Positions 7,847-18,181 of a DNA stretch of 64,000 nucleotides are shown piece after piece. The position numbers were made by a program, and so were the translations under genes. The notes below the pieces were generated by a model. That model was not told where the DNA came from, made no database searches, and saw only the letters and a list, made by a program, of their open reading frames with translations. Source of the DNA: Actinotalea sp. JY-7876 (lineage in GTDB: Bacteria; Actinomycetota; Actinomycetes; Actinomycetales; Cellulomonadaceae); assembly GCF_014042015.1 (NCBI RefSeq), contig NZ_CP059493.1, positions 2,852,001 to 2,916,000 of the forward strand. Direction: 5' to 3'. The stretch's first letter is position 1, and the number at the start of each line of letters is the position of its first letter.

Positions 7847-8395
7847 TCACTCGAAGAGCGCGAGCAGCTCCCGGTTGAAGGCCGGCAGGTCGTCCGGGGT
7901 GCGCGACGTCACGAGCGGGAACCGCTCGCGGCACACCACGGCCTCGCCGTCGGTCCACGTGCCGCCCGCGTTGCGGACGTCCGTGCGCAGGCTCGGGTAG
8001 GAGGTCAGGGTCTTGCCCTCGACGACGCCGGCCTCGACCAGCGCCCAGGGCCCGTGGCAGATGGCGGCGATGGGCTTGCCCGCCTCCGCCACGGCCTTGA
8101 CCAGGGCGATCGCGTCGGCCTCCAGGCGCAGGGAGTCCGCGTTGACGGTCCCGCCGGGCAGCACGAGGCCGTCCAGGTCGTCCACGCCGACGTCGGCGAC
8201 GGTCCGGTCGACCGGGTAGGTGCCGCCGGGCTCGAGGTCGTTGTTCACGGCCGTGACCTCGCCCGCCTCCGGCGCCACGAGCACGGGCGTGCCGCCGTGC
8301 TCCTGCACGGCCTTCCACGGCTCGGTGAGCTCGGGCTCCTCGACGCCCTTGGTGCTGGTGAGGAACACGATCGTCTTGCCGGTGAGGTGGCTCAT
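7847..8395 (-). CDS. DJ-1/PfpI-family (type 1 glutamine amidotransferase-like) protein
   Basis: 182-residue protein of the PfpI/YhbO subgroup. The nucleophile elbow is AAICHGPWALVEA with the expected Cys-His pair; LDGLVLPGGTVNAD and VVCRERFPLVTSRTPDDLPAF are typical of the family. Members have been reported as protein or nucleotide deglycases or stress hydrolases; the exact reaction here cannot be told. The ATG at 8395 has GAGAGGA upstream. It is transcribed toward guaB3 across a 64-nt gap with a weak GC hairpin and divergently from the exonuclease gene. Confidence 0.88.
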   Translation of the reverse strand: MSHLTGKTIVFLTSTKGVEEPELTEPWKAVQEHGGTPVLVAPEAGEVTAVNNDLEPGGTYPVDRTVADVGVDDLDGLVLPGGTVNADSLRLEADAIALVKAVAEAGKPIAAICHGPWALVEAGVVEGKTLTSYPSLRTDVRNAGGTWTDGEAVVCRERFPLVTSRTPDDLPAFNRELLALFE

Positions 8396-8557
8396 GCTCG
8401 TCCTCTCGTCCGTGGGGATGGGGTCACGACGAGCCTGCGGCACCGCCGCGCACCCCGCACCTCGGGCGCCCGTGCGGCGCGCGTGACGTGCGGGCGCCCG
8501 GCGCGCCTGCCCCGCGGGTGTCGGCGCCGGCTGCGAGGCTGGCCGCAGGAGGTGCGG

Positions 8558-9276
8558 ATGAGCTGGACGCAGGCCCCCGTCGTCGGGTTCGACACGGAGA
8601 CCACCGGCGTCGACGTCGGTGAGGACCGGATCGTCACGGCGGCGGTGGTGCGCCGCGAGGGACGCTCGACCTCGGTGACCACCTGGCTCGTCGACCCCGG
8701 CGTGCCGATCCCACCGGACGCCACCGCGGTCCACGGGATCACGAGCGAGCACGCACGGCGCCACGGCCGGCCCCCGGACCGGCGCTCGAGGAGATCGCCG
8801 GCGAGCTGGCCGACGCGCTCTCCCACGGCGAGCCGGTGGTCGCGTTCAACGCGTCGTTCGACCTGTCCCTGCTCGACGCCGAGCTGCGTCGTCACGGCCT
8901 CGCGTCGCTGGGCGAGCGCCTCGGCCGGGACGTGCGCGTCGTCCTCGACCCGCTCGTGCTCGACCGGCACCTCGACCGCGCACGGGAGGGCGCGCGGCGC
9001 CTGGGCACGCTGTGCGACCACTACGCGGTGCGGCCCGTGGGCGCGCTGCACACGGCCGACGTCGACGTCGCGGCCACGATCGGCGTGCTCGACGCGCTGG
9101 CGCGCGCGTTCCCGGCCATCGGGACGATGGCGCTCGACGACCTCCACGACCTCCAGGTCGACGCGCACCGCGCCTGGGCGCAGGGCTACAACGCGCGCCC
9201 ACCCGAACCGGGTCGCGAGCGCCGGACCGCGGACCTGTCCTGGCCGCTGCGCCGCGCCCGCCCGCTCGCGGCGTGA
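8558..9276 (+). pseudogene. DnaQ-like DEDDh 3'-5' exonuclease, interrupted by a frameshift
   Basis: The ATG at 8558 has a strong AGGAGG. The first frame gives ExoI (GFDTETTGVD) and ends its recognisable homology at SEHARRHG. From about 8776 the homology continues in the -1 frame to the stop at 9276, with ExoII (VAFNASFDLSLLD) and ExoIII (HTADVDVAAT). The break falls at a run of five C's (8771-8775); one more C would restore a single protein of about 239 residues. All three exonuclease motifs are intact across the two frames. This could be a real recent mutation, a sequencing error in a homopolymer, or less likely a programmed shift. Intact homologues are proofreading-like or RNase T-like exonucleases. 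Confidence 0.85.
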
Positions 9277-9281
9277 CGGGA

Positions 9282-9302
9282 CGCCGGGGACACACCCCGG
9301 CG
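9282..9302. terminator. Short hairpin between convergent genes
   Basis: 8-bp perfect GC stem (CGCCGGGG / CCCCGGCG) with a 5-nt loop, between the 3' ends of the exonuclease and the phosphatase. It could terminate from both sides. Confidence 0.55.
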
Positions 9303-9313
9303 GCGGCGCACCC

Positions 9314-12442
<3,129 letters not shown>

Positions 12443-12560
12443 CGTCCTCCTTCCGGTCCGCGTGCGGCACCCGAGGGGCCGTGGCGACGGTGCGACGGCG
12501 AGGTGCCGCGCCAGGACCTCATCGACCGGCGGGGGCCCGGACGTTAGCCCTGCGCCCGGG

Positions 12561-12571
12561 TGAACCGTTCA
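12561..12571. promoter_or_regulatory. Small palindrome upstream of the bldM-like gene
   Basis: TGAACCGTTCA, an 11-bp palindrome about 120 nt upstream of the regulator ATG and overlapping the stop codon of the MerR-like gene. It is a possible operator; no clear promoter hexamers line up with it. Confidence 0.3.
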
Positions 12572-13564
12572 GCCGACGACCGCGAGCACCTCGTGGAGCG
12601 CGCCGGTCAGGGTGCGCACCCGGTGCACCGGCACCCCCGTCGACGGCTCGAAGGCGGCGGCGCCCTCGCGCTGCACGAAGATCGGGAGCCCGGGACGCGC
12701 GGCGTCGACCGCACGGACGAGGCGGTCCGCGCGCTCGGCCGCCTCGTCGTCCGGCCCCACGTGCAGCAGGACCGCCGCGGGCGCCAGGCGCTCCACGGCC
12801 GTCGCCATCGCAGCCTCCCCGCCGGCGGACAGCACGCGCGCCCGCACCCCGCTGGCCTGCAGCGCCGTGGCCAGGCAGTGCGCGAGCAGGTCGGCCCCGC
12901 CGGCGGTCGGCACCACCAGGACCGCCGGCCGCGGACGGTCCGGCGTGCCGGTCGCGCCGGAGGCCGAGCCCTGCCGGGCGGTCGCGACGGCGGCCCGGCT
13001 GCGGAGCTCGGCGAAGGCCGCCGCCTCCAGCACGGGCGCCGCGCTCTCGCCGGGACGCTCGAGGACGGCGCGCTCGGCGAGCAGCTGGAGCGCCGGCGCC
13101 ACGAGCTCGGACCACCAGGCGATGACGTCCCGGGCGTGCACCCGCGCGAGCATCCACCGCACGGCGGCGTTGTCGAAGTGGCCGGCCGCGGCGACCAGGC
13201 CGGCGGGGTCGGGCGCCATCGGGACCGCGTCGGAGTAGGCGTCGAGGACCTCGGCGGTCGTGGGGCCGGTCGGCGCGGTCGCCGGGGCCTCGTCGCTCTC
13301 CAGGGCCGCGCGTGCCGCCTCCGAGGGCGCGACGCCCTCCAGCGTGAGGCGGCGCATGACGAGCAGCCGCGACAGGTCGTGCGCGGAGTACCTGCGGTGC
13401 GCCCCGGCCATGTGCTCCGAGGGTCCGAGGCCGTAGCGGCGGTCCCACGTGCGCAGCGTCGCGGGGGCCACGCCGAGGCGGCGGGCGACGGCGGCCACGG
13501 TGAGCGAGGGCCCTGACGCGGCCGTCCCCTGCTCCTGGCTCGGCTCGCCCTGGGGACCGGTCAT
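12569..13564 (-). CDS. MerR-family regulator with a C-terminal cobalamin-binding-like domain
   Basis: 331 residues. The MerR winged helix (about residues 22-90) includes ATLRTWDRRYGLGPS and HRRYSAHDLSRL. The middle is a helical bundle (about 110-210), and the end is a Rossmann-like domain (PAVLVVPTAGGADLLAHCLA) as in CarH/LitR light sensors. The B12-binding Asp-x-His-x-x-Gly motif is missing, so cobalamin binding is doubtful. The ATG at 13564 has GGAGGT 9 nt upstream. It is divergent from the whiD-like gene, with a perfect palindrome 40 nt upstream of its start, suggesting autoregulation or control of both genes. Confidence 0.85.
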   Translation of the reverse strand: MTGPQGEPSQEQGTAASGPSLTVAAVARRLGVAPATLRTWDRRYGLGPSEHMAGAHRRYSAHDLSRLLVMRRLTLEGVAPSEAARAALESDEAPATAPTGPTTAEVLDAYSDAVPMAPDPAGLVAAAGHFDNAAVRWMLARVHARDVIAWWSELVAPALQLLAERAVLERPGESAAPVLEAAAFAELRSRAAVATARQGSASGATGTPDRPRPAVLVVPTAGGADLLAHCLATALQASGVRARVLSAGGEAAMATAVERLAPAAVLLHVGPDDEAAERADRLVRAVDAARPGLPIFVQREGAAAFEPSTGVPVHRVRTLTGALHEVLAVVG

Positions 13565-13603
13565 GACGCCAGCACCTCCGCCCGTGTCCTCGTCGCGACG
13601 GTT

Positions 13604-13623
13604 CGCGTCATGACCATGACGCG
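13604..13623. promoter_or_regulatory. Perfect 20-bp palindrome (operator-like) upstream of the MerR-like gene
   Basis: CGCGTCATG, 2 nt, CATGACGCG: two perfect 9-bp arms in the merR/whiD intergenic region, 40-59 nt before the merR ATG. The core GTCATGAC recurs over the merR start codon (13560-13567). It is well suited to a dimeric regulator; with too few free bases for a hairpin loop, a DNA-binding site is more likely than a terminator. Confidence 0.6.
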
Positions 13624-13630
13624 ATTGTGC

Positions 13631-13650
13631 CCAACTCCTGACACGGTACG
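13631..13650. repeat. Copy 1 of a 20-bp motif in the merR-whiD intergenic region
   Basis: CCAACTCCTGACACGGTACG, 16 of 20 positions identical to the motif at 13782-13801 and in the same orientation, 8 nt from the perfect palindrome. Confidence 0.5.
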
Positions 13651-13777
13651 CCACCCGGCCCGCCGGACCGGCGGGACCGAACGCGTCGCGCCCCCCGGGA
13701 ATCGCTCCACCGGCGCACCGGCCTGCGCGGTCTTGCCGCAGGCGCGCCCCGCCGCCGAACAAGTTCGACCAAGGGGG

Positions 13778-13806
13778 TTGACCAACTTCTGACGCGGTTC
13801 TAGGTT
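13778..13806 (+). promoter_or_regulatory. Sigma-A-type promoter of the whiD-like gene
   Basis: TTGACC (13778-13783), a 17-nt spacer, TAGGTT (13801-13806). The spacer is almost exactly motif copy 2, so a protein bound there would sit between -35 and -10, the classic position for MerR-type activators (inference). Confidence 0.7.
13782..13801. repeat. Copy 2 of the 20-bp motif, inside the whiD promoter spacer
   Basis: CCAACTTCTGACGCGGTTCT, matching copy 1 at 16 of 20 positions. Confidence 0.5.
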
Positions 13807-13883
13807 GGGCGCATCGCCGACGCGATGACCGCCACTGGGTCTGTGCCCGCAGCGGCTCAACCCGAGAACTACTGGAGGACCCG

Positions 13884-14174
13884 ATGACGGAGATCTCGCG
13901 CCTGCCCGGCCCGGTCATGGACCTGTGGGAGTGGCAGTACGAGGGCAAGTGCCGCGACGCGGACCCGACCCTCTTCTTCCACCCCGAGGGCGAGCGAGGT
14001 TCCGCACGGCGCCGCCGCGCCGAGGCCGCCAAGGCCGTGTGCGCCACGTGCCCCGTGATGCAGACGTGCCGCGAGCACTCGCTGGCCGTCCGCGAGCCGT
14101 ACGGCGTGTGGGGCGGGCTCTCCGAGGAGGAGCGCGCCGCCGTGCTCGCGAACCGGCTCCGCAAGGCCGGCTGA
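13884..14174 (+). CDS. whiD: WhiB-family iron-sulfur regulator, WhiD/WhiB3 type
   Basis: 96-residue transcription factor that binds a [4Fe-4S] cluster through Cys23, Cys53, Cys56 and Cys62 and contacts sigma-A region 4. GVWGGLSEEER is the WhiB G(V/I)WGG turn, and the C-terminal RKAG is the short basic DNA-contacting tail. LPGP...WEWQ and FFHPEGERG place it with WhiD of Streptomyces and WhiB3 of Mycobacterium, in agreement with the locus. Expression probably starts from the promoter at 13778, with a ribosome binding site GGAGGA. It is convergent with groES. Confidence 0.93.
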   Translation: MTEISRLPGPVMDLWEWQYEGKCRDADPTLFFHPEGERGSARRRRAEAAKAVCATCPVMQTCREHSLAVREPYGVWGGLSEEERAAVLANRLRKAG

Positions 14175-14232
14175 GCGTTCCCGGCCGGTCCGAGCCGTCG
14201 TCGGCGTACGGCTCGGCACCGGCAGGCAGACA

Positions 14233-14274
14233 CACGACGAAGCCCCGCACCAGCTGGTGCGGGGCTTCGTCGTG
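14233..14274. terminator. Bidirectional terminator between whiD and groES
   Basis: 42-bp perfect palindrome (two 21-nt arms meeting at 14253/14254) between convergent genes, 58 nt after the whiD stop and 36 nt from the groES stop. It serves both directions. Confidence 0.9.
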
Positions 14275-14310
14275 CGTGCTGCGCGCGCGGTGATCAGCGC
14301 GCGGCCGACG

Positions 14311-14607
14311 TCACTTGACGACGACGGCCAGGATGTCGCGAGCCGAGAGGATGAGGTACTCCTCGCCCGAGTACTTGACCTCGGTGCCGCCGTACTTGCT
14401 GTAGATCACGGTGTCGCCGACAGCGACGTCCAGCGGCACGCGCTGGCCGTTGTCGTCGACGCGGCCCGGACCCACCGCGAGGACCTCGCCCTCCTGGGGC
14501 TTCTCCTTCGCGGTGTCCGGGATGACCAGACCGGAGGCCGTCGTCTGCTCTGCCTCGAGCGTACGGACGACGACGCGGTCCTCGAGCGGCTTGATGGAGA
14601 CCGACAC
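14311..14607 (-). CDS. groES: Co-chaperonin GroES
   Basis: 98-residue Cpn10, the heptameric lid of the GroEL chamber. [13 protein letters not shown] is the first strand, [17 protein letters not shown] the mobile loop that docks on GroEL, and [13 protein letters not shown] the roof. The GTG at 14607 is chosen because GGGGAGG lies 7 nt upstream and family members start at VSIKPLED; an upstream ATG (14649) has no support. No groEL follows; the next gene is the convergent whiD. Two CIRCE operators upstream imply HrcA repression and heat induction. Confidence 0.97.
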   Translation of the reverse strand: MSVSIKPLEDRVVVRTLEAEQTTASGLVIPDTAKEKPQEGEVLAVGPGRVDDNGQRVPLDVAVGDTVIYSKYGGTEVKYSGEEYLILSARDILAVVVK

Positions 14608-14713
14608 AGCGGACCTCCCCTTCGCATTCGTGGGAACGGATCGGTTCATGGCCGCGGGCCCCAGGGCTGCCCGTCGTCGCGGGTGCCGGACAACCCCTCA
14701 GGTCCCGGTGCGG

Positions 14714-14740
14714 CTGGCACCCTCCGAGGAGGACTGCCAA
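14714..14740. promoter_or_regulatory. Second, degenerate CIRCE operator
   Basis: CTGGCACCC, N9, GACTGCCAA: the exact CIRCE spacing with about 13 of 18 consensus positions kept. It lies around the expected groES transcription start, 107 nt before the start codon. Confidence 0.55.
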
Positions 14741-14744
14741 GGGG

Positions 14745-14774
14745 AATCTATGCGCGGCGTTAGCACTCGGTCAA
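14745..14774 (-). promoter_or_regulatory. groES promoter
   Basis: Minus strand: TTGACC (14769-14774, inside the CIRCE spacer), 18 nt, TAGATT (14745-14750). The -35 overlaps the main CIRCE and the start site falls in the second, so HrcA would block RNA polymerase directly. Confidence 0.75.
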
Positions 14775-14786
14775 CACGAGTGCCAA
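14760..14786. promoter_or_regulatory. CIRCE operator (HrcA binding site)
   Basis: TTAGCACTC, N9, GAGTGCCAA: one mismatch from the CIRCE consensus. It is the classic HrcA-controlled heat-shock operator. Confidence 0.95.
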
Positions 14787-14838
14787 CGCGGGTCGGCCGA
14801 CGCGGCCGCGGGGCGGGCGGCGTGCCAGGATCGGCGAC

Positions 14839-16062
14839 GTGGACGAACGCTCGCTCTCGCTGCTGCTCAGCCCGGACGGGTGGGCGCTGCTCGGCGCGCT
14901 GCCCCCGTACGACGAGCGGCTGGCCATGGTCCTGTCCGAGCGGCTCGCCAAGGAGGGCGTCGACCCCGTGCTGGTGGCCGCCGCGCTGACCCAGTCGCGG
15001 CTGCGTGCGAAGGGCCGGGAGAAGTTCGGCGACTTCGCGGCCGGCATGCTCTTCACGCCCGCGGGCCTCGAGCAGGCGACGCGGCTGACCGTCGGCGCCC
15101 GCCACGCCCAGCGGTTCACGTCGGCCGGGTGCACCCGGGTCGCCGACCTGACGTGCGGCATCGGCGGCGACGCGATGGCGTTCTCCGCGCTCGGCCTGGG
15201 CGTGCTGGCGGCCGAGGTCGACGAGCTCACCGCCGCCGTGGCCACGGTGAACCTGCGCCACTTCCCCGAGGCCGAGGTCAGGCACGTCGACGGGCTCACG
15301 CTCGACCTCGCGCCCGGCGGCGCGGACGGGGTCGACGGGGTGTTCGCGGACCCGGCGCGCCGCACGGCCGCCGGCCGCAGGCGTCACGACCCCGCGGCCT
15401 ACACGCCGCCGCTCGACGACGTCCTGGAGCTGCGGCGCCGCGCGCCCGCCCTGGGCGTGAAGGTCGGTCCCGCGATCCCGCACACGGCCGTCCCCGACGA
15501 CGCGGAGGCGCAGTGGGTCTCGGTCGACGGCGACGTCGTCGAGGCCGGTCTGTGGTTCGGCCCGCTCGCCCCGGACGGCCCCGGCCGCACGGCGCTCGTC
15601 CTGCGCGGGGAGTCCGCCGCGACGCTCCGGGCGCCGGCCGACGGCGTCCCGGGGGCCGACGTCGGGCCGCCGGGCGCGTACCTCTACGAGCCCGACGGCG
15701 CCGTGATCCGCTCCGGCCTCGTCTCTCTGGTCGCGGAGGGGGTGCGCGGGCGCCTGCTCGACCCCACCATTGCCTACGTGACCTCGGACCACCTGGCCCC
15801 GGCCTCCCCCACCGACTCGCCCGACGTGCGCGCACTGAGCACCGCGTACCGCGTGCTCGACGTCATGCCGTTCGGGCTCAAGCGGCTGCGCACGGCCCTG
15901 CGCGAGCGCGGCGTCGGGCGCCTGACCATCAAGAAGCGGGGCACCGCCGTGGTGCCCGAGCAGCTGCGCAAGCAGCTCGACCTCAAGGGCGACGCCGAGG
16001 CCACGATCGTGCTGACCCGCGTGAACGGGTCGCAGCAGGTGCTCCTCGTGGAGCCGGTCTGA
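14839..16062 (+). CDS. Class I SAM-dependent methyltransferase with THUMP-like C-terminal domain
   Basis: 407 residues. The SAM fold is about residues 85-220 (VADLTCGIGGDAMAF, VFADPARR). The C-terminal region (about 320-407, RLTIKKRGTAVVPEQLRKQL) matches the THUMP-like domain of a conserved actinobacterial family of unknown substrate. THUMP-type domains usually recognise RNA, so an RNA target is a fair guess. The GTG start has no clear ribosome binding site, while CAGGAT sits 7 nt before it, which would fit a leaderless mRNA. Its stop overlaps the next start (TGATG). Confidence 0.85.
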   Translation: MDERSLSLLLSPDGWALLGALPPYDERLAMVLSERLAKEGVDPVLVAAALTQSRLRAKGREKFGDFAAGMLFTPAGLEQATRLTVGARHAQRFTSAGCTRVADLTCGIGGDAMAFSALGLGVLAAEVDELTAAVATVNLRHFPEAEVRHVDGLTLDLAPGGADGVDGVFADPARRTAAGRRRHDPAAYTPPLDDVLELRRRAPALGVKVGPAIPHTAVPDDAEAQWVSVDGDVVEAGLWFGPLAPDGPGRTALVLRGESAATLRAPADGVPGADVGPPGAYLYEPDGAVIRSGLVSLVAEGVRGRLLDPTIAYVTSDHLAPASPTDSPDVRALSTAYRVLDVMPFGLKRLRTALRERGVGRLTIKKRGTAVVPEQLRKQLDLKGDAEATIVLTRVNGSQQVLLVEPV

Positions 16063-17198
16063 TGGAGATCCCGTTCGCCCGGTCCGAGCGGTCGACCCTC
16101 GGGGTCGAGTGGGAGCTCGCGCTGGTGGACGCGGACTCGGGCGACCTGCGCCAGGTGGCGCAGACGGTGCTCGACGCGGTGGCGCCGCCCGACGGCGGCG
16201 AGCACCCGACGATCCGCCAGGAGCTGCTGCTCAACACCGTCGAGATCGCCACGCGCGTGTGCCGGACCGTCGCCGAGGCCGGCCGTGACCTCGAGGCGAG
16301 CATCGAGGAGATCCGCGCCGTGACGGACCCGCTGCGGGTCGAGCTCATGTGCGCGGGCACGCACCCGTTCGCGCGCTGGGCCCAGCAGAAGGTCACCGAC
16401 AAGCAGCGCTACGCGACCCTCATCGACCGGACGCAGTGGTGGGGCCGCCAGATGCTCATCTACGGCGTCCACGTGCACGTGGGCATCGAGGACCGCGACA
16501 AGGTCCTGCCGATCCTGCGCGCGGTGCTCACGTACTTCCCGCACCTGCAGTCGCTGTCGGCGTCGTCCCCGTTCTGGGGCGGCAAGGACACGGGCTACGC
16601 GTCCAACCGCGCGCTGATGTTCCAGCAGCTGCCGACGGCGGGCCTGCCGTTCCAGTTCGACCGTTGGGAGCAGCTCGAGGGCTACGCGCACGACATGCTG
16701 CACACGGGCGTGATCGACCAGATCGACGAGATCCGGTGGGACGTGCGCCCCTCGCCGCGCTTCGGCACGCTCGAGGTCCGCGTCTGCGACGGCGCCTCGA
16801 ACCTCGCCGAGGTGATGGCGTTCGCCGCCGTCATCCACTGCCTCGTGGAGCACTTCTCGACGATGCTCGACGAGGGCAAGGAGCTGCCGACCCTGCCGCC
16901 CTGGTTCGCGCAGGAGAACAAGTGGCGCTCCGCGCGCTACGGCATGGACGCGATCATCATCCTCGACGCGCACGGCGAGGAGGAGCTGGTCACGGACGCG
17001 GTCGAGCGCATGCTCGTCGACCTCGAGCCCGTCGCGGAGCGCCTGCGGTGCACGGCCGAGCTCGACGGCGTCCGCACGATCCTGCGCAAGGGCGCGTCCT
17101 ACCAGCGCCAGCGCGCCGTCGCGCGCCGGCACGGCGGCGACCTCGACCCGGTCGTGGCGGCGCTGGTCGAGGAGATGCGGGCGGGCGCGCCACTCTGA
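16062..17198 (+). CDS. Carboxylate-amine ligase, glutamate-cysteine ligase family 2 (YbdK type)
   Basis: 378-residue GCS2-fold ligase. STLGVEWELALV is the N-terminal Mg-ATP and acid-binding stretch; YGVHVHVGIEDRDKV and RPSPRFGTLEVRVCDG are family motifs. YbdK-type enzymes ligate a carboxylate to an amine, with weak glutamate-cysteine ligase activity in some members, but the natural substrates are often unknown. Translation is coupled to the methyltransferase gene by a one-base overlap, suggesting linked roles that I cannot name. Mycothiol rather than glutathione is expected in this lineage, so glutathione synthesis is not assumed. Confidence 0.86.
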   Translation: MEIPFARSERSTLGVEWELALVDADSGDLRQVAQTVLDAVAPPDGGEHPTIRQELLLNTVEIATRVCRTVAEAGRDLEASIEEIRAVTDPLRVELMCAGTHPFARWAQQKVTDKQRYATLIDRTQWWGRQMLIYGVHVHVGIEDRDKVLPILRAVLTYFPHLQSLSASSPFWGGKDTGYASNRALMFQQLPTAGLPFQFDRWEQLEGYAHDMLHTGVIDQIDEIRWDVRPSPRFGTLEVRVCDGASNLAEVMAFAAVIHCLVEHFSTMLDEGKELPTLPPWFAQENKWRSARYGMDAIIILDAHGEEELVTDAVERMLVDLEPVAERLRCTAELDGVRTILRKGASYQRQRAVARRHGGDLDPVVAALVEEMRAGAPL

Positions 17199-17203
17199 GC
17201 CGG

Positions 17204-17236
17204 CTAGTTGGCAATGCCGAGTAGTAGGTATAGCCT
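17204..17236 (+). promoter_or_regulatory. padR promoter with overlapping inverted repeat
   Basis: TTGGCA (17208-17213), 17 nt, TAGCCT (17231-17236), 7 nt before the GTG start. An imperfect inverted repeat (CTAGTTGGCA / TGCCGAGTAG, 8 of 10 positions paired) spans 17204-17224 over the -35, a likely autoregulatory PadR site. Confidence 0.6.
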
Positions 17237-17243
17237 CTGAGGC

Positions 17244-17594
17244 GTGACGCCGGCCGCGCGGGACCCCCAGCTCCTCAAGGGCGTGCTGCCCATGCTCGTG
17301 CTCCTCTTGCTCACCGAGCAGGAGTCGTACGGCTACGAGCTGGTCACCCGGCTGCAGGCGGACGGGCTCACCGACATCGCCACCGGCACCGTGTACCCGG
17401 TGCTCACGCGCCTCGAGCGGGACGGCCTCATCGCCTCGCGCCTCGTCGCGTCCTCGTCCGGTCCCGCGCGCAAGTACTACCGGCCGACGGCGCCGGGCGC
17501 CGAGCACCTCGCCGATTCCGTGCGCGGTTGGTCGGACCTCACCCGCACCGTCCGCACCGTCCTCGACCGCACCACCACCCAGGAGCCGACATGA
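17244..17594 (+). CDS. PadR-family transcriptional regulator
   Basis: 116 residues, the short (subfamily 2) PadR type: winged helix with SYGYELVTRLQ, ATGTVYPVLTRLERDGLI and KYYRPTAPG. The GTG has no ribosome binding site and lies 7 nt after the -10, so its mRNA is probably leaderless. Its stop overlaps the downstream membrane gene by 4 nt (ATGA). PadR-HAAS pairs are common in Gram-positive bacteria and usually control a transporter or membrane-stress function. Confidence 0.93.
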   Translation: MTPAARDPQLLKGVLPMLVLLLLTEQESYGYELVTRLQADGLTDIATGTVYPVLTRLERDGLIASRLVASSSGPARKYYRPTAPGAEHLADSVRGWSDLTRTVRTVLDRTTTQEPT

Positions 17595-18154
17595 CGACCA
17601 CGACCGGCGCCCCGGCGCCCGAGGGCGACCCCGGCCAGGCGGCCGCACCGCCGGCACGCCTGAGCGTCCGCGACCGCCTCCGGCGCGAGTGGTACCTGGC
17701 GCGCCTCTCGTGGCACCTGCAGGACTACCCGCGGCGCCAGGGCAAGCAGGTCCAGCGCGACCTGCGCGCGGAGCTCACGCACGCAGCGGCCGACGTCGGC
17801 ATGGCGCGCGCCGTGCGCGACCTCGGCCACCCGCTGGTCCTGGCCGAGAGCTACACGTCCGAGCTCGGCCGCCCGCTGCCCCGCTGGAACTCGGGCGCCG
17901 TCGCGGCCACGCTCGCCGTGGGCATGATGGTCTACCTGGGCGGCGCGTACGCCATCGGGACGCTCGACACCCTCGAGGCCCTCGGCGGCGGCACCGTGAC
18001 GCGCTACCCCTTCGGCGCCCCGACGGTCTTCGTCGCCACGCAGGACGAGTTCTCCGTGACCCAGACGCCGTCGGCACCCGGCGCGGCGGTGCTCGTCGCG
18101 GTCGGCGCGGTCGCGTTCCTGCTCGGCTCGCGCGTGTGGCGGGCGTGGGGCTGA
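17591..18154 (+). CDS. Membrane protein with HAAS-type (permease prefix) domain
   Basis: 187 residues. The first 25 are disordered and Ala/Pro-rich; a helical cytosolic region (about 25-100, RLSWHLQDYPRRQGKQVQRD) resembles HAAS domains that partner PadR regulators. Two membrane helices follow (about 102-122 and 160-182). AGGAG precedes the ATG. It is likely the signalling partner or main target of the adjacent PadR. No enzymatic motif is visible. Confidence 0.75.
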   Translation: MTTTTGAPAPEGDPGQAAAPPARLSVRDRLRREWYLARLSWHLQDYPRRQGKQVQRDLRAELTHAAADVGMARAVRDLGHPLVLAESYTSELGRPLPRWNSGAVAATLAVGMMVYLGGAYAIGTLDTLEALGGGTVTRYPFGAPTVFVATQDEFSVTQTPSAPGAAVLVAVGAVAFLLGSRVWRAWG

Positions 18155-18181
18155 GGCCGCCGGCGGGACCGGACGGACCGC

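Larger units (their letters stand above)
13565..13883. other. Divergent intergenic region, merR-like / whiD-like (319 nt)
   Basis: No gene seen. From left to right it holds the merR ribosome binding site, the 20-bp palindrome, motif copy 1, a GC-rich stretch without recognisable structure (13651-13760), the whiD promoter with motif copy 2 inside its spacer, and about 77 nt of whiD leader ending in GGAGGACCCG before the ATG. Confidence 0.8.

Noticed and set aside
12569-13564. B12-dependent photoreceptor (CarH) assignment
   Set aside because: The cobalamin-ligand motif is missing, so only the domain resemblance is claimed.
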